This document shows positions 19,199-27,422 of a DNA stretch of 64,000 nucleotides, piece by piece. The stretch lies in contig NZ_AQQS01000025.1 of assembly GCF_002088275.1 (NCBI RefSeq), positions 1-64,000 on the forward strand. Direction: 5' to 3'. The notes beneath the pieces are model-generated. The model was not told the DNA's origin and ran no database searches. It saw only the letters and a list, made by a program, of their open reading frames with translations. The position numbers and the translations under genes were made by a program. How positions within the stretch are numbered: the first letter of the stretch is position 1; every line of letters begins with the position of its first letter. Origin of the DNA: Aurantimonas sp. 22II-16-19i (lineage in GTDB: Bacteria; Pseudomonadota; Alphaproteobacteria; Rhizobiales; Rhizobiaceae).

Positions 19199-21157
19199 AT
19201 GGCCACCGAACCGCTCGATCCCGTGACCTTCGAGGTTCTGAAGAACTCCTTCATCACCGCCGTCGACCAGATGGGCGAACAGGTGCTGCGGACCTGCTAC
19301 TCCTTCGTGATCTACAATCACGACTTCTCCAGCGGCCTGCACGATGCCAAGGGCGAATGCGCCGCGCAAGGCAACCAGGACATTGCCGTCCATGTCGGCA
19401 CCCTGCACTTCACCTGCCAGGACGTCATGCGCCACTTCGAGGGCGACATGCACGAAGGCGACGTCTACGCCATCAACGACCCCTATGCCGGCGGCACGCA
19501 TTTCTCCGACGTCCGGCTGGTCCGGCCGATCTTCTCGGGCGGCAAGGTGATCGCCTACGCCCAGTCGAACGGCCACTGGTCCGATGTCGGCGGCTCGGTC
19601 CCCGGCTCCTTCGACGTCTCGGCCAGGGAGATGTTCCGCGAGGGCCTGCGCATCACCCCCGTCCGGCTGTTCTCCAAAAACGAGCTGCACCGGGACGTCG
19701 CCGGCCTGATCGCCCACAACACCCGCGACCCGGCCTCGATCATCGGCGACATGCAGGCCCAGGCCCAGGCGACGCGGGTCTGCGAGCGCGAGATCCTGCG
19801 GCTCGTCGACAAATACGGCCGCGACACCATCGAGACCGGCCTTTCCGCCGTCCAGGACTATGTCGAGCGGGCGGTGCGCCAGCGCATCGCGGCGATGCCC
19901 GACGGCGAATGGGAGACGGTCGACTACATCGACCGCGATCCGGCCGGCGGCGAGGGCATGATCCCGATCCGGATCAAGATGACCATCAGGGGCGACAAGG
20001 TGATCTACGACTTCACCGGCAGCCACCCGGTGATCGGCTCGATCTACAATTCCGCCTTCGGCACGACCTTTTCGGGCGTTGCCGCCGGCATGAAGACCTT
20101 CTTCCCGGACCTGCCGCTGAATTCCGGCTTCTACCGCGCCTTCGAGATCATCGCGCCGGAGGGCTCGATCGTCGACGCCCGCTGGCCGGTGGCGGTGACC
20201 GGCTTCCTGATGCCCTTCGAGAAGATCATGAACTCGATCTACGAGATGTGGTCGCGGCTGATGCCCGAGCGGGCGCTCGCCTGCGCCTTCAATCTCGAAT
20301 ATCTTCTGACCGGCGGCTGGGACAGGCGCGCCTCGGACAAGTCGATGTTCATGTTCTACGACTGGCTGCCCGGCGGCTGGGGCGGGCGCAACGGCAAGGA
20401 CGGCAACAACTGCACCACCGCCTCCTTCGGTACGGGCATGATGGCCCAGCCGGTCGAGGGGCAGGAGCGGGCGAGCCCGATCATCTGCACCGAGATGGAG
20501 ATCGTCACCGACTCCCCCGGCCCCGGCAAGTGGCGGGGCGGATCGGGTCTCAGGAAGACCTCCCGCATGCTCGCCTCGGAAGGCGTCGTCATCTCCTACA
20601 TCTGCGACCGCGAGCGGGCGGTCGTCTGGGGCATCGAGGGCGGGCTGCCCTCCATGCCGCACGGCCTGACCCTGATCCACAAGGATGGCGGCAAGGAGGA
20701 GCGACTCGGCGCGATCTTCTCCGACGTTCCGATCGTCGAGGGCGACGTCTTCTCCCGCCCGACGGCGGGCGGCGGCGGCTTCGGCGACCCGCTGGAGCGC
20801 GATCCGAAGCGCGTCCTGGAAGACGTCGTCGACGACTACGTCTCCGTCGAGCGCGCGGCCAAGGACTATGGCGTCGTCATCCGCGAGATCGACGCCGAGC
20901 TCTGCGAATACGAGATCGACGCGGCGGCGACGAAGGCCCTGCGCGAAGAGATCCGCCAGAGCCGCGTCGCCTGGGCGCGCGAAGACCCTGAAGCGGTCGC
21001 CGCGCGCTACCGGGCCGGCGAGATCGACGTCTTCGACGTCATCCGCCAGCACGCCGTCATCCTGGAATGGCAGAGCGGCGAACTCCTGCCGGAGTCCACC
21101 CGGCAGTTCCGCGAGATGTTCGAGCGGCGCTCCGTCGGCGAATGGGCGCCTGCATGA
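19199..21157 (+). CDS. hyuB: Hydantoinase/oxoprolinase family subunit B
   Basis: A 652-aa HyuB partner of the upstream subunit, beginning LDPVTFEVLKNSFITAVDQMG. YAINDPYAGGTHFSDVRLVR, GGSGLRK and GGGGFGDPLERD are family hallmarks. The metal-binding amidase chemistry occurs in this subunit in known members. The length is slightly above the usual 550-600 aa because of a longer tail after residue 560 (DDYVSVERAAKDYGVVI). The stop is followed by 78 nt and then the TorT-like binding protein on the same strand. Together with HyuA it should cleave an amide ring at the cost of ATP; the substrate is unknown. Confidence 0.9.
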   Translation: MATEPLDPVTFEVLKNSFITAVDQMGEQVLRTCYSFVIYNHDFSSGLHDAKGECAAQGNQDIAVHVGTLHFTCQDVMRHFEGDMHEGDVYAINDPYAGGTHFSDVRLVRPIFSGGKVIAYAQSNGHWSDVGGSVPGSFDVSAREMFREGLRITPVRLFSKNELHRDVAGLIAHNTRDPASIIGDMQAQAQATRVCEREILRLVDKYGRDTIETGLSAVQDYVERAVRQRIAAMPDGEWETVDYIDRDPAGGEGMIPIRIKMTIRGDKVIYDFTGSHPVIGSIYNSAFGTTFSGVAAGMKTFFPDLPLNSGFYRAFEIIAPEGSIVDARWPVAVTGFLMPFEKIMNSIYEMWSRLMPERALACAFNLEYLLTGGWDRRASDKSMFMFYDWLPGGWGGRNGKDGNNCTTASFGTGMMAQPVEGQERASPIICTEMEIVTDSPGPGKWRGGSGLRKTSRMLASEGVVISYICDRERAVVWGIEGGLPSMPHGLTLIHKDGGKEERLGAIFSDVPIVEGDVFSRPTAGGGGFGDPLERDPKRVLEDVVDDYVSVERAAKDYGVVIREIDAELCEYEIDAAATKALREEIRQSRVAWAREDPEAVAARYRAGEIDVFDVIRQHAVILEWQSGELLPESTRQFREMFERRSVGEWAPA

Positions 21158-21235
21158 CCCGTTCCCCGGCTGCTGCCACGCATCGATCCCATGCCCCAGA
21201 CAATGCCCCCGAAACCCCACGAAGGACTTGAGATC

Positions 21236-22315
21236 ATGGCCGCCAGACTGAAGACCCGCATCGCCCTTTCGACCGCGACGTCCCTCGCCCTCATCGCGCT
21301 CTCGGCCCAGCCGGGCGCAGCCGCCGAAGGTTCGTGGTGGCCGTTCCCGGTCTACGACGCGTCCTCCGGCACGCCGACGGAGGCCGAGTACACGCCGCTC
21401 GGCAAGGCCGAGAAGGCCCACAACATCTGCGTCCTCTTCCCGCACATGAAGGACAGCTTCTGGGTCGCCGTCGCCTACGGCATCGTCACCCAGGCCAAGG
21501 CCGCCAACGTCAACATGAACCTCTACGAGGCCGGCGGCTACGAGAACCTGCCCAAGCAGATCTCGCAGTTCGACGACTGCATGGCGAGCGGCGCCGACGC
21601 GATCATCGTCGGCGCGATCTCCGGGGCGGGCCTCAGCCAGAAATTCGCCGAGGCGAAGGAAAAGAACATCCCCGTCGTCGGCGTCACCAACCCGCTGCCC
21701 AAGGATGCGCTGCCGGCCGCCAACTATGTCGACTTCGTCGCCATGGGCGGCGTCACCGCCAAGGGCTTGCTGGCGGCGATCGGCGACGAGGAAGCCAATG
21801 TCGTGACCTTCCCGGGACCGGCGGGTTCGGGCTGGGCGGAGGACTTCAACACCGGCTTCAAGGAGACGGTCGCCAGCCACGACAACGTCGAGATCCTCGA
21901 CGAGAAGTTCGGCGATTCGGGCGTCGCGGTGCAGCTCAAGCTGATCCAGGACGCCCTCCAGACCTATCCGAACATGAACGTCATCTGGGGCACGGCGCCG
22001 ACCGCCGAGGCCGCCGTCGGCGCGGTCCAGCTGGCCGGCCGTCCGGACATCAAGATCATCTCCTCCTACGAGAACCAGGCCATGCTGGACTCGCTCAACC
22101 GCGGCGAGATCCTCGCCTTCGCGACCCAGTATCCGGTCGCCGAAGGGGCCATGGCGATCGATCAGGCGGTGCGCCTGGTCGAGGGCAAGGACGTCATGAA
22201 GCTCGCCCAGCCGAAGGCCGACGTCATCGACGCGACGACGGCCAAGGATCTCAACATGGAGCTGGTGCTGGCGCCCGCCGACTGGAACCCGGAATATTCC
22301 GTCACGGCCGAGTAA
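21236..22315 (+). CDS. TorT-like periplasmic substrate-binding protein
   Basis: A 359-aa exported protein with a signal peptide over about residues 1-30 (basic MAARLKTR, hydrophobic core, then GAAAE). After cleavage it begins GSWWPFPVYDASSG, and it continues with YTPLGKAEKAHNICVLFPHM, NLYEAGGYENLPKQISQ and DCMASGADAIIVGAIS. These are hallmarks of the TorT branch of ribose-type binding proteins. TorT itself senses TMAO with the TorS kinase, but here the gene precedes a complete ABC importer, so a transport role is likelier. The ligand is perhaps a small cyclic or quaternary N-compound. Confidence 0.85.
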   Translation: MAARLKTRIALSTATSLALIALSAQPGAAAEGSWWPFPVYDASSGTPTEAEYTPLGKAEKAHNICVLFPHMKDSFWVAVAYGIVTQAKAANVNMNLYEAGGYENLPKQISQFDDCMASGADAIIVGAISGAGLSQKFAEAKEKNIPVVGVTNPLPKDALPAANYVDFVAMGGVTAKGLLAAIGDEEANVVTFPGPAGSGWAEDFNTGFKETVASHDNVEILDEKFGDSGVAVQLKLIQDALQTYPNMNVIWGTAPTAEAAVGAVQLAGRPDIKIISSYENQAMLDSLNRGEILAFATQYPVAEGAMAIDQAVRLVEGKDVMKLAQPKADVIDATTAKDLNMELVLAPADWNPEYSVTAE

Positions 22316-22334
22316 CAGCGTCTCGACCGACAAT

Positions 22335-22361
22335 GGTGGACAGGCGGAGAGCCTGTCCACC
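22335..22361 (+). other. Perfect stem-loop between binding-protein and ATPase genes
   Basis: GGTGGACAGGC, a 5-nt loop GGAGA, and GCCTGTCCACC form a perfect 11-bp hairpin 19 nt after the binding-protein stop and 21 nt before the ATPase start. No long U-run follows. Such hairpins usually stabilise the upstream mRNA or partly terminate transcription, so that the binding protein is made in excess. Confidence 0.7.
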
Positions 22362-22382
22362 CTCCCGTTTCAGGAGTGGGCA

Positions 22383-23936
22383 ATGGCACCGGCCACCATC
22401 AGCCAGACGACGTCCCCACAGACCGCCGAACCGCTGCTCGTCCTGTCCGGCGTCACCAAGCAGTTTCCGGGCGTCGTCGCCCTCGACGGTGTCGATCTCG
22501 ACGTCAGGGCCGGTGAACTCCACGTGCTCTTCGGCGAGAACGGCGCCGGCAAGTCGACCCTCATCAACGTCATCTCCGGCACCTTCCCGCCGACCAGCGG
22601 AACTTTCCGCTTTGCCGGCGAGGACATGACGGACCTGTCGCCGAGCGCGGCCCGCGCCATCGGCATCAGCCCGGTCTTCCAGGAGTTCTCCCTGGTGCCG
22701 AGCCTCACCGTGGAGGAGAACCTCTTTCTCGGCCGCGAGAAGTCGGCGGCGGGCGTCCTCGATGCGGGCGGGATGCGCCGCCGGGCGCGCGAGCTCATCG
22801 CCGAACTCGGCTTCGACCTCGATCCGAAGGCGCGGGTGGACCGGCTCGACCGCGCCCACCAGCAGATGGCCGAGATCGCCAAGGCGCTGCTCGGCAACGT
22901 CAGGTTGCTGATCCTCGACGAGCCGACCGCCTCGCTCACCGAGCGCGAGACCGGCCGGCTCTTCGAGCTGATCGCCAAACTGAAGAGCCAGGGCGTCGGC
23001 ATCATCTACGTCTCGCACCGGATGCGCGAGATCCGGGCGCTCGCCGACCGCGTCACCGTTCTGCGGGACGGCCGCCACATCCGCACCCTCGATGCGGCCA
23101 CCGTCACCGACAGCGAGCTCGTCGAGCTGATGACCGGCCGCAAGATCGATGTCCTGTTTCCGGCGATCACCCACAAGCCGACCGAAACGGCCATCGCGGT
23201 CGAGAACCTGTCGACCGCCGACGGGCTGGTGAAGGGCGTCGACTTCTTCGCCAGGGCCGGCGAGATCACCGGCATCGCCGGTCTCGTCGGCTGCGGCAAG
23301 TCCGAGCTGGTGCGGGCGATCTACGGCATCGCGCCGATCGCCGCGGGGACCGTGACCTTGCGCGGCGAAACGCTCCACAGGCTCGATCCGCGCACCAGCC
23401 TGCGCTCCGGGATCGCCTATTTCCCGGCCAATCGCGGCGTCGAGGGCCTCGCCCTCTCCCGCCCGATCCGCGAGAACGTCTCGATGGCGGCGCTCGATCT
23501 CGACCGCTACCAGCGCCGCGGCATCATCCGGCGGGCCGCCGAGCGCGCGCTGATCGGGCCGATCATGGAGACGCTGAAGCTGAGGCCCCCCAACATCGAG
23601 CGGCCGGTCGGCAACCTGTCCGGCGGCAACCGCCAGAAGGTCATGCTCGGCCGGGCGATGGCGCGCGATCTCGACATCTTCCTCTTCGACGAGCCGAGCG
23701 TCGGCATCGACGTCGGCGCCAAGGTCGAGGTCTACGAATTCATCAAGCGGCTGGTGGAACAGGGCGCGGCGGTGGTCGTCGTCTCCTCCGAGCTGCCCGA
23801 GGTCCTGGCGCTGTCGAACCGTCTCTACGTCATGCATCACGGGCGCATCGCCGCGCTGCTCGAGGGCCCGGCCAAGACCGAGCAGAACGTCCTGTCGAGC
23901 TTCTTCGAGGAAGAGACCCGGGAGAAGGCGGCATGA
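22383..23936 (+). CDS. Sugar-type ABC importer, double ATPase subunit (RbsA/MglA-like)
   Basis: A 517-aa protein with two fused ABC domains. The first has GENGAGKST (residues 51-59), LDEPTAS and YVSHRM. The second begins near residue 255 with the degenerate P-loop GLVGCGKSE and has the LSGGNRQKVMLGRAM signature and FDEPSVGIDVGAK. This is the arrangement of RbsA-class ATPases, which serve carbohydrate, nucleoside and autoinducer importers. It overlaps the first permease gene by 4 nt. It supplies energy for uptake of whatever the TorT-like protein binds. Confidence 0.9.
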   Translation: MAPATISQTTSPQTAEPLLVLSGVTKQFPGVVALDGVDLDVRAGELHVLFGENGAGKSTLINVISGTFPPTSGTFRFAGEDMTDLSPSAARAIGISPVFQEFSLVPSLTVEENLFLGREKSAAGVLDAGGMRRRARELIAELGFDLDPKARVDRLDRAHQQMAEIAKALLGNVRLLILDEPTASLTERETGRLFELIAKLKSQGVGIIYVSHRMREIRALADRVTVLRDGRHIRTLDAATVTDSELVELMTGRKIDVLFPAITHKPTETAIAVENLSTADGLVKGVDFFARAGEITGIAGLVGCGKSELVRAIYGIAPIAAGTVTLRGETLHRLDPRTSLRSGIAYFPANRGVEGLALSRPIRENVSMAALDLDRYQRRGIIRRAAERALIGPIMETLKLRPPNIERPVGNLSGGNRQKVMLGRAMARDLDIFLFDEPSVGIDVGAKVEVYEFIKRLVEQGAAVVVVSSELPEVLALSNRLYVMHHGRIAALLEGPAKTEQNVLSSFFEEETREKAA

Positions 23937-24958
23937 ATCCGGCGACGACCCTCTCCCCGCGGAGCGGCCATGCATCCTCGCAGGAGATGCTCCATCTGGT
24001 CCTCAGGATCGGCCTCCTGCCCATCCTGATGGCGATCGTCATCGTCGGCACGTCGCTGCTCTCGCCGTATTTTCTCGGCTGGATGAACGTCGTCAACATC
24101 GTGCGCATGGCCTCCTTCCTGGCGATCATCGCCTGCGGCCAGGCGCTGGTGATCATCGCCGGCGGCTTCGACCTGTCGGTCGGCGCGGTGGTGGCGCTGG
24201 CGAGTGTCGTGACGGCGAAGGCGATGGCCGCGGCGAGCGCCGCGATCGGCGGTCCGGACATCGTCGCCATCGTCATCGGGATCTCCGCCGGCCTCGGCTC
24301 GGGGATCGCCGTCGGCCTGTTCAACGGCCTCTGCGTCTCGATGCTGAAGGTTTCCGGCTTCGTCGTCACCCTCGGCACCATGTCGGCCGCGGCCGGCATC
24401 GGCCTGCTCCTGACCAACGGCATCCCGGTCTACGGCATGCCCAACGGCTTCGTGCAGGCGATCGGCCGCTCGCAGTTCCTCGGCTTTCCGCTGGCGATCT
24501 ACATCGCGCTGGCGGTCATCCTCGTCATGGTCTTCGTCCAGCGCCGCACGCTGTTCGGCCGCTACGTCTACGCCATCGGCGGCAACCAGGAGGCGGCCGT
24601 GGTCTCCGGCGTCTCGATCCGCCCCCATCTCGTCGGCACCTATGTCGTCTCGGGCGGCCTCGCAGCCCTGGTCGGCATCCTCCTCACCGCCCTCGTCGGC
24701 TCGGGACAGGCGAGCCTCGGCGGCGACGCGATGATGCTGCAGTCGATCGCCGCGGCCGTGATCGGCGGCGTCAGCCTGCGCGGCGGCATCGGCCGGGTGG
24801 AGGTGGTCGCGGTCGCCGCCCTCTTCCTCACCATCCTCGGCAATGCGCTGAACCTTCTGCACATCGATTCCCGCATCCAGCCGATCTTCCTCGGCCTGAT
24901 CATGGTCCTTGCCGTCGCTCTCGACGAGTTCAGCCGCCGGAGAATGTCCCGTGTCTGA
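23933..24958 (+). CDS. ABC importer permease (RbsC/BPD_transp_2 family), first
   Basis: A 341-aa inner-membrane permease with about 8-10 helices. Motifs include IIACGQALVIIAGGFDLSVGAVVALASV and, near the end, AAAVIGGVSLRGGIGRVEVVAVAALFLTI, as in ribose-type permeases. The FDLSVG element is the conserved segment of this family. The gene starts inside the ATPase stop and ends inside the start of a second, related permease. Two different permease genes suggest a heterodimeric channel rather than the homodimer usual for RbsC. Substrate specificity cannot be read from the sequence. Confidence 0.9.
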   Translation: MNPATTLSPRSGHASSQEMLHLVLRIGLLPILMAIVIVGTSLLSPYFLGWMNVVNIVRMASFLAIIACGQALVIIAGGFDLSVGAVVALASVVTAKAMAAASAAIGGPDIVAIVIGISAGLGSGIAVGLFNGLCVSMLKVSGFVVTLGTMSAAAGIGLLLTNGIPVYGMPNGFVQAIGRSQFLGFPLAIYIALAVILVMVFVQRRTLFGRYVYAIGGNQEAAVVSGVSIRPHLVGTYVVSGGLAALVGILLTALVGSGQASLGGDAMMLQSIAAAVIGGVSLRGGIGRVEVVAVAALFLTILGNALNLLHIDSRIQPIFLGLIMVLAVALDEFSRRRMSRV

Positions 24959-25991
24959 CGCCAATCTCACCGCCACCGGCAAGGCCCCGGGCCTCGACGG
25001 CAAGGCAGGCGGCGCCCGCGCGTCCGGCCTGTCCTTCAGCAACACATGGCTGCGCAAGCTCGCCCTGCCGATCGCGCTGCTCGCCCTGCTCGGCGGCTTC
25101 GCCCTCGCCGATGACCGGATCCTGACGAGCTACAACCTCCTCAACATCGCCCAGCAGGCGAGCTATCTGGCGCTCTTCGCCATGGCGCAGATGGTGGTGA
25201 TCCTGACCCGCGGCTTCGACCTGTCGCTCGGCCCGACGGTGTCGATGGTGTCCGTCGGCGCAGCGCTGGCCATGGCCGGCATGGGCGGCGGCGAGGCCAA
25301 CGGCCTCGTCGTCGTCGCCGCCGCGGTCGCCGCCGGCTTCGCCCTCGCGATCGCCTGCGGGCTGTTCAACGGCGTCGTCGTCGCGCTTCTGGGGGTCAGC
25401 CCGCTGGTCGCCACGCTCGGCAGCATGAACATCGCCATCGGCGTCGCCACCACCATCTCCGACGGCCGCCCGGTCCAGGGCGTGCCGGCGACCTTCTCCC
25501 AGACCTTCTACACCGGCTCGATCCTCGGCCTGCCGATCGCCATCGTCATCGCCATCGTCGTCGGCGGGGCCCTCGCCTTCGTCCTGTCGCGGACGGTGTT
25601 CGGCCGCTCGCTCTACATCATCGGCACCAATCCCCAGGCCGCCGCCGTCGCGGGCATCCCGGTCAAGCGCCTGCTCGTCTATGCCTATGTCCTGTGCTCC
25701 AGCCTCGCCGCCCTCGGCGCCCTGATGATGACGGCGCGCACCGGCTCGGGCGAGCCCAATCTCGGCGGCACGCTGGCCCTGCAGTCGATCGCGGCGGCCG
25801 TCGTCGGCGGCACCAGCCTTGCCGGCGGGCGCGGCGGCGTCGCGACGGCGGTCCTCGGCGCCCTGTTCATCACCATCCTGTCGAACGGCATGAACCTCAC
25901 CCGCATCGACGGTTACGTGCAGATGATCGTGCTCGGCGCCATCGTCATCCTCGGCGTCGTGCTCGACAGGCTGCGCCTCGAAGCCCGCTGA
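24951..25991 (+). CDS. ABC importer permease (RbsC/BPD_transp_2 family), second
   Basis: A 346-aa permease with the same architecture as its upstream neighbour: ALFAMAQMVVILTRGFDLSLGPTVSMVSV, then SIAAAVVGGTSLAGGRGGVATAVLGALF. The first 25 residues are polar (glycine- and alanine-rich) and presumably cytoplasmic. The GTG at 24951 overlaps the previous gene by 8 nt; starting upstream at 24909 would give a longer overlap and is less likely. It should pair with the first permease. The following 88 nt before the molybdenum hydroxylase genes contain no clear terminator, so transcription probably continues. Confidence 0.88.
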   Translation: MSDANLTATGKAPGLDGKAGGARASGLSFSNTWLRKLALPIALLALLGGFALADDRILTSYNLLNIAQQASYLALFAMAQMVVILTRGFDLSLGPTVSMVSVGAALAMAGMGGGEANGLVVVAAAVAAGFALAIACGLFNGVVVALLGVSPLVATLGSMNIAIGVATTISDGRPVQGVPATFSQTFYTGSILGLPIAIVIAIVVGGALAFVLSRTVFGRSLYIIGTNPQAAAVAGIPVKRLLVYAYVLCSSLAALGALMMTARTGSGEPNLGGTLALQSIAAAVVGGTSLAGGRGGVATAVLGALFITILSNGMNLTRIDGYVQMIVLGAIVILGVVLDRLRLEAR

Positions 25992-26079
25992 CCCGGTCGA
26001 CGCCGGCGATCGAACCGCCATTCTTGAAACAGCCGTTCAACCCGCCTTCGGCGACGAACAGAAAAAGAGCCTTTCGGGA

Positions 26080-26940
26080 ATGCTCACCGCCACCTCGCCT
26101 TCCGTCGTCACCCCGACCAGCATCGCCGAGGCGCTCGCCGCGCTGTCGGGAGCGGGGCGAGGCGCCGCACCGCTTGCCGGCGGCACCTGGATCATGCGCT
26201 CGCCGCTGCGCCGCGAGGCCCTCGCGCCCGCCTATGTCGCCCTCGGCCGCATTCCGGAGCTTGCCGTCATCGCCGTTGCGGGGAACACCATCGAGATCGG
26301 CGCGGCGGTCACCCATGCCGATCTGGCAGGAGCCCTCGCCGCGCATCCCGAATTCGCGGCCCTTCGCGCGGCGGCCGGAAACTCCGCAAATCCGGCGGTT
26401 CGCAGCGCCGCCACCCTCGGCGGAAATCTCTGCGCGCCGGGCTTTGCGGCGGCCGATCTGGTGCCGGCGCTCCTCTGCCTCGATGCCACCGTCGAGATCG
26501 CCGGACTATCGGGCAGCGAACGCATGTCCGTCGCCGAATTCCTGGCCCGCCGCGTCGATCTTCGCCCCGGCATGCTTCTGACCAAGGTGATCCTGCAGCG
26601 ATCCCTGCGCCGCTCGGTGCATGTCCGGCTGCCGCTGAGAAAAGCCGGCGACTATCCGGTGGCGATCGTCTCGATGGCGGTCGGGATCGACGACCGGGGC
26701 TGCATCGCCCTGCCCCGCATCGCGGTCGGCTCGGTGGAAGCGACCGCCCGGCGCTGGACGGCACTGGAGGACGCCCTCGCCGGACAGACCCTCGATCCCG
26801 CGCGGGCCTCCGCCATCGCCCGATCGCTCACCGCCGGCTTCAGCGGCCGGGAGGGGGTCGAAGCCCCGGGCTGGTACCGCGTCCAGGTGCTTCCGGCCCT
26901 CGTCGGCCGTGCCGTGGCGGCACTGGCGTCGCAAGCGTGA
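26080..26940 (+). CDS. Molybdenum hydroxylase, FAD-binding medium subunit
   Basis: A 286-aa FAD subunit of the xanthine dehydrogenase/CoxM family. ALSGAGRGAAPLAGGTWIM and AGNSANPAVRSAATLGGNLC carry the FAD-binding loops (the classic form has GGT and TxGGN), and the C-terminal CO_deh_flav_C domain follows. It passes electrons from the iron-sulfur subunit to an acceptor. It begins a three-gene set in the order medium, small, large, which is common for nicotinate, aldehyde and CO-dehydrogenase-type enzymes. No molybdenum-cofactor or XdhC-type maturation gene is nearby. Confidence 0.88.
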   Translation: MLTATSPSVVTPTSIAEALAALSGAGRGAAPLAGGTWIMRSPLRREALAPAYVALGRIPELAVIAVAGNTIEIGAAVTHADLAGALAAHPEFAALRAAAGNSANPAVRSAATLGGNLCAPGFAAADLVPALLCLDATVEIAGLSGSERMSVAEFLARRVDLRPGMLLTKVILQRSLRRSVHVRLPLRKAGDYPVAIVSMAVGIDDRGCIALPRIAVGSVEATARRWTALEDALAGQTLDPARASAIARSLTAGFSGREGVEAPGWYRVQVLPALVGRAVAALASQA

Positions 26941-26957
26941 AGGAAGGAGCCCGGGCC

Positions 26958-27422
26958 ATGACCATTCGCCTGACCGTCAATGGCGAGGAGCGCGAGATCG
27001 CCGCCGCGCCGATGACCCCGCTCGTCGACGTGCTTCGGGACGTCCTGCATCTGACCGGGGCCAAGCCCGTGTGCCGGGAAGGCTTCTGCGGCGCCTGCAT
27101 GGTGCTGGTCGATGCCGTGCCGACCGTCTCCTGCCTGACACCCCTCGTCCTCGTCGAAGGCCGCGACGTCGAGACCGTCGAGGGGCTGACCTCGGGCGAC
27201 GATCCGATGCCGGTCCAGACGGCGCTGGAGGAGCACGACGCCGTCCAGTGCGGCATGTGCTTTCCCGGCATGGTGGTGACGCTGACGCACCTGACCACCT
27301 CCGGCCGCTGCGAGACGAGCCGGGAGGCGGTCAAGGCCGGGCTCGTCGGAAACGTCTGCCGCTGCACCGGCTACGAGCGCATCGTCGACGCGGCCATCGC
27401 CGTGATGGAGGAGCGTCGATGA
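26958..27422 (+). CDS. Molybdenum hydroxylase, [2Fe-2S] small subunit
   Basis: A 154-aa iron-sulfur subunit with both clusters intact. C39, C44, C47 and C59 (CREGFCGACMVLVDAVPTVSC region) bind the plant-ferredoxin-type cluster, and C98, C101, C134 and C136 (QCGMCFPGMVV, then CRCTGYERI) bind the second. QCGMCFPGM differs a little from the usual QCGFCTPGM. The ATG at 26958 has a strong AGGAAGGAG site, better than an upstream GTG overlapping the previous stop. It overlaps the large-subunit gene by 4 nt. Confidence 0.93.
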   Translation: MTIRLTVNGEEREIAAAPMTPLVDVLRDVLHLTGAKPVCREGFCGACMVLVDAVPTVSCLTPLVLVEGRDVETVEGLTSGDDPMPVQTALEEHDAVQCGMCFPGMVVTLTHLTTSGRCETSREAVKAGLVGNVCRCTGYERIVDAAIAVMEERR

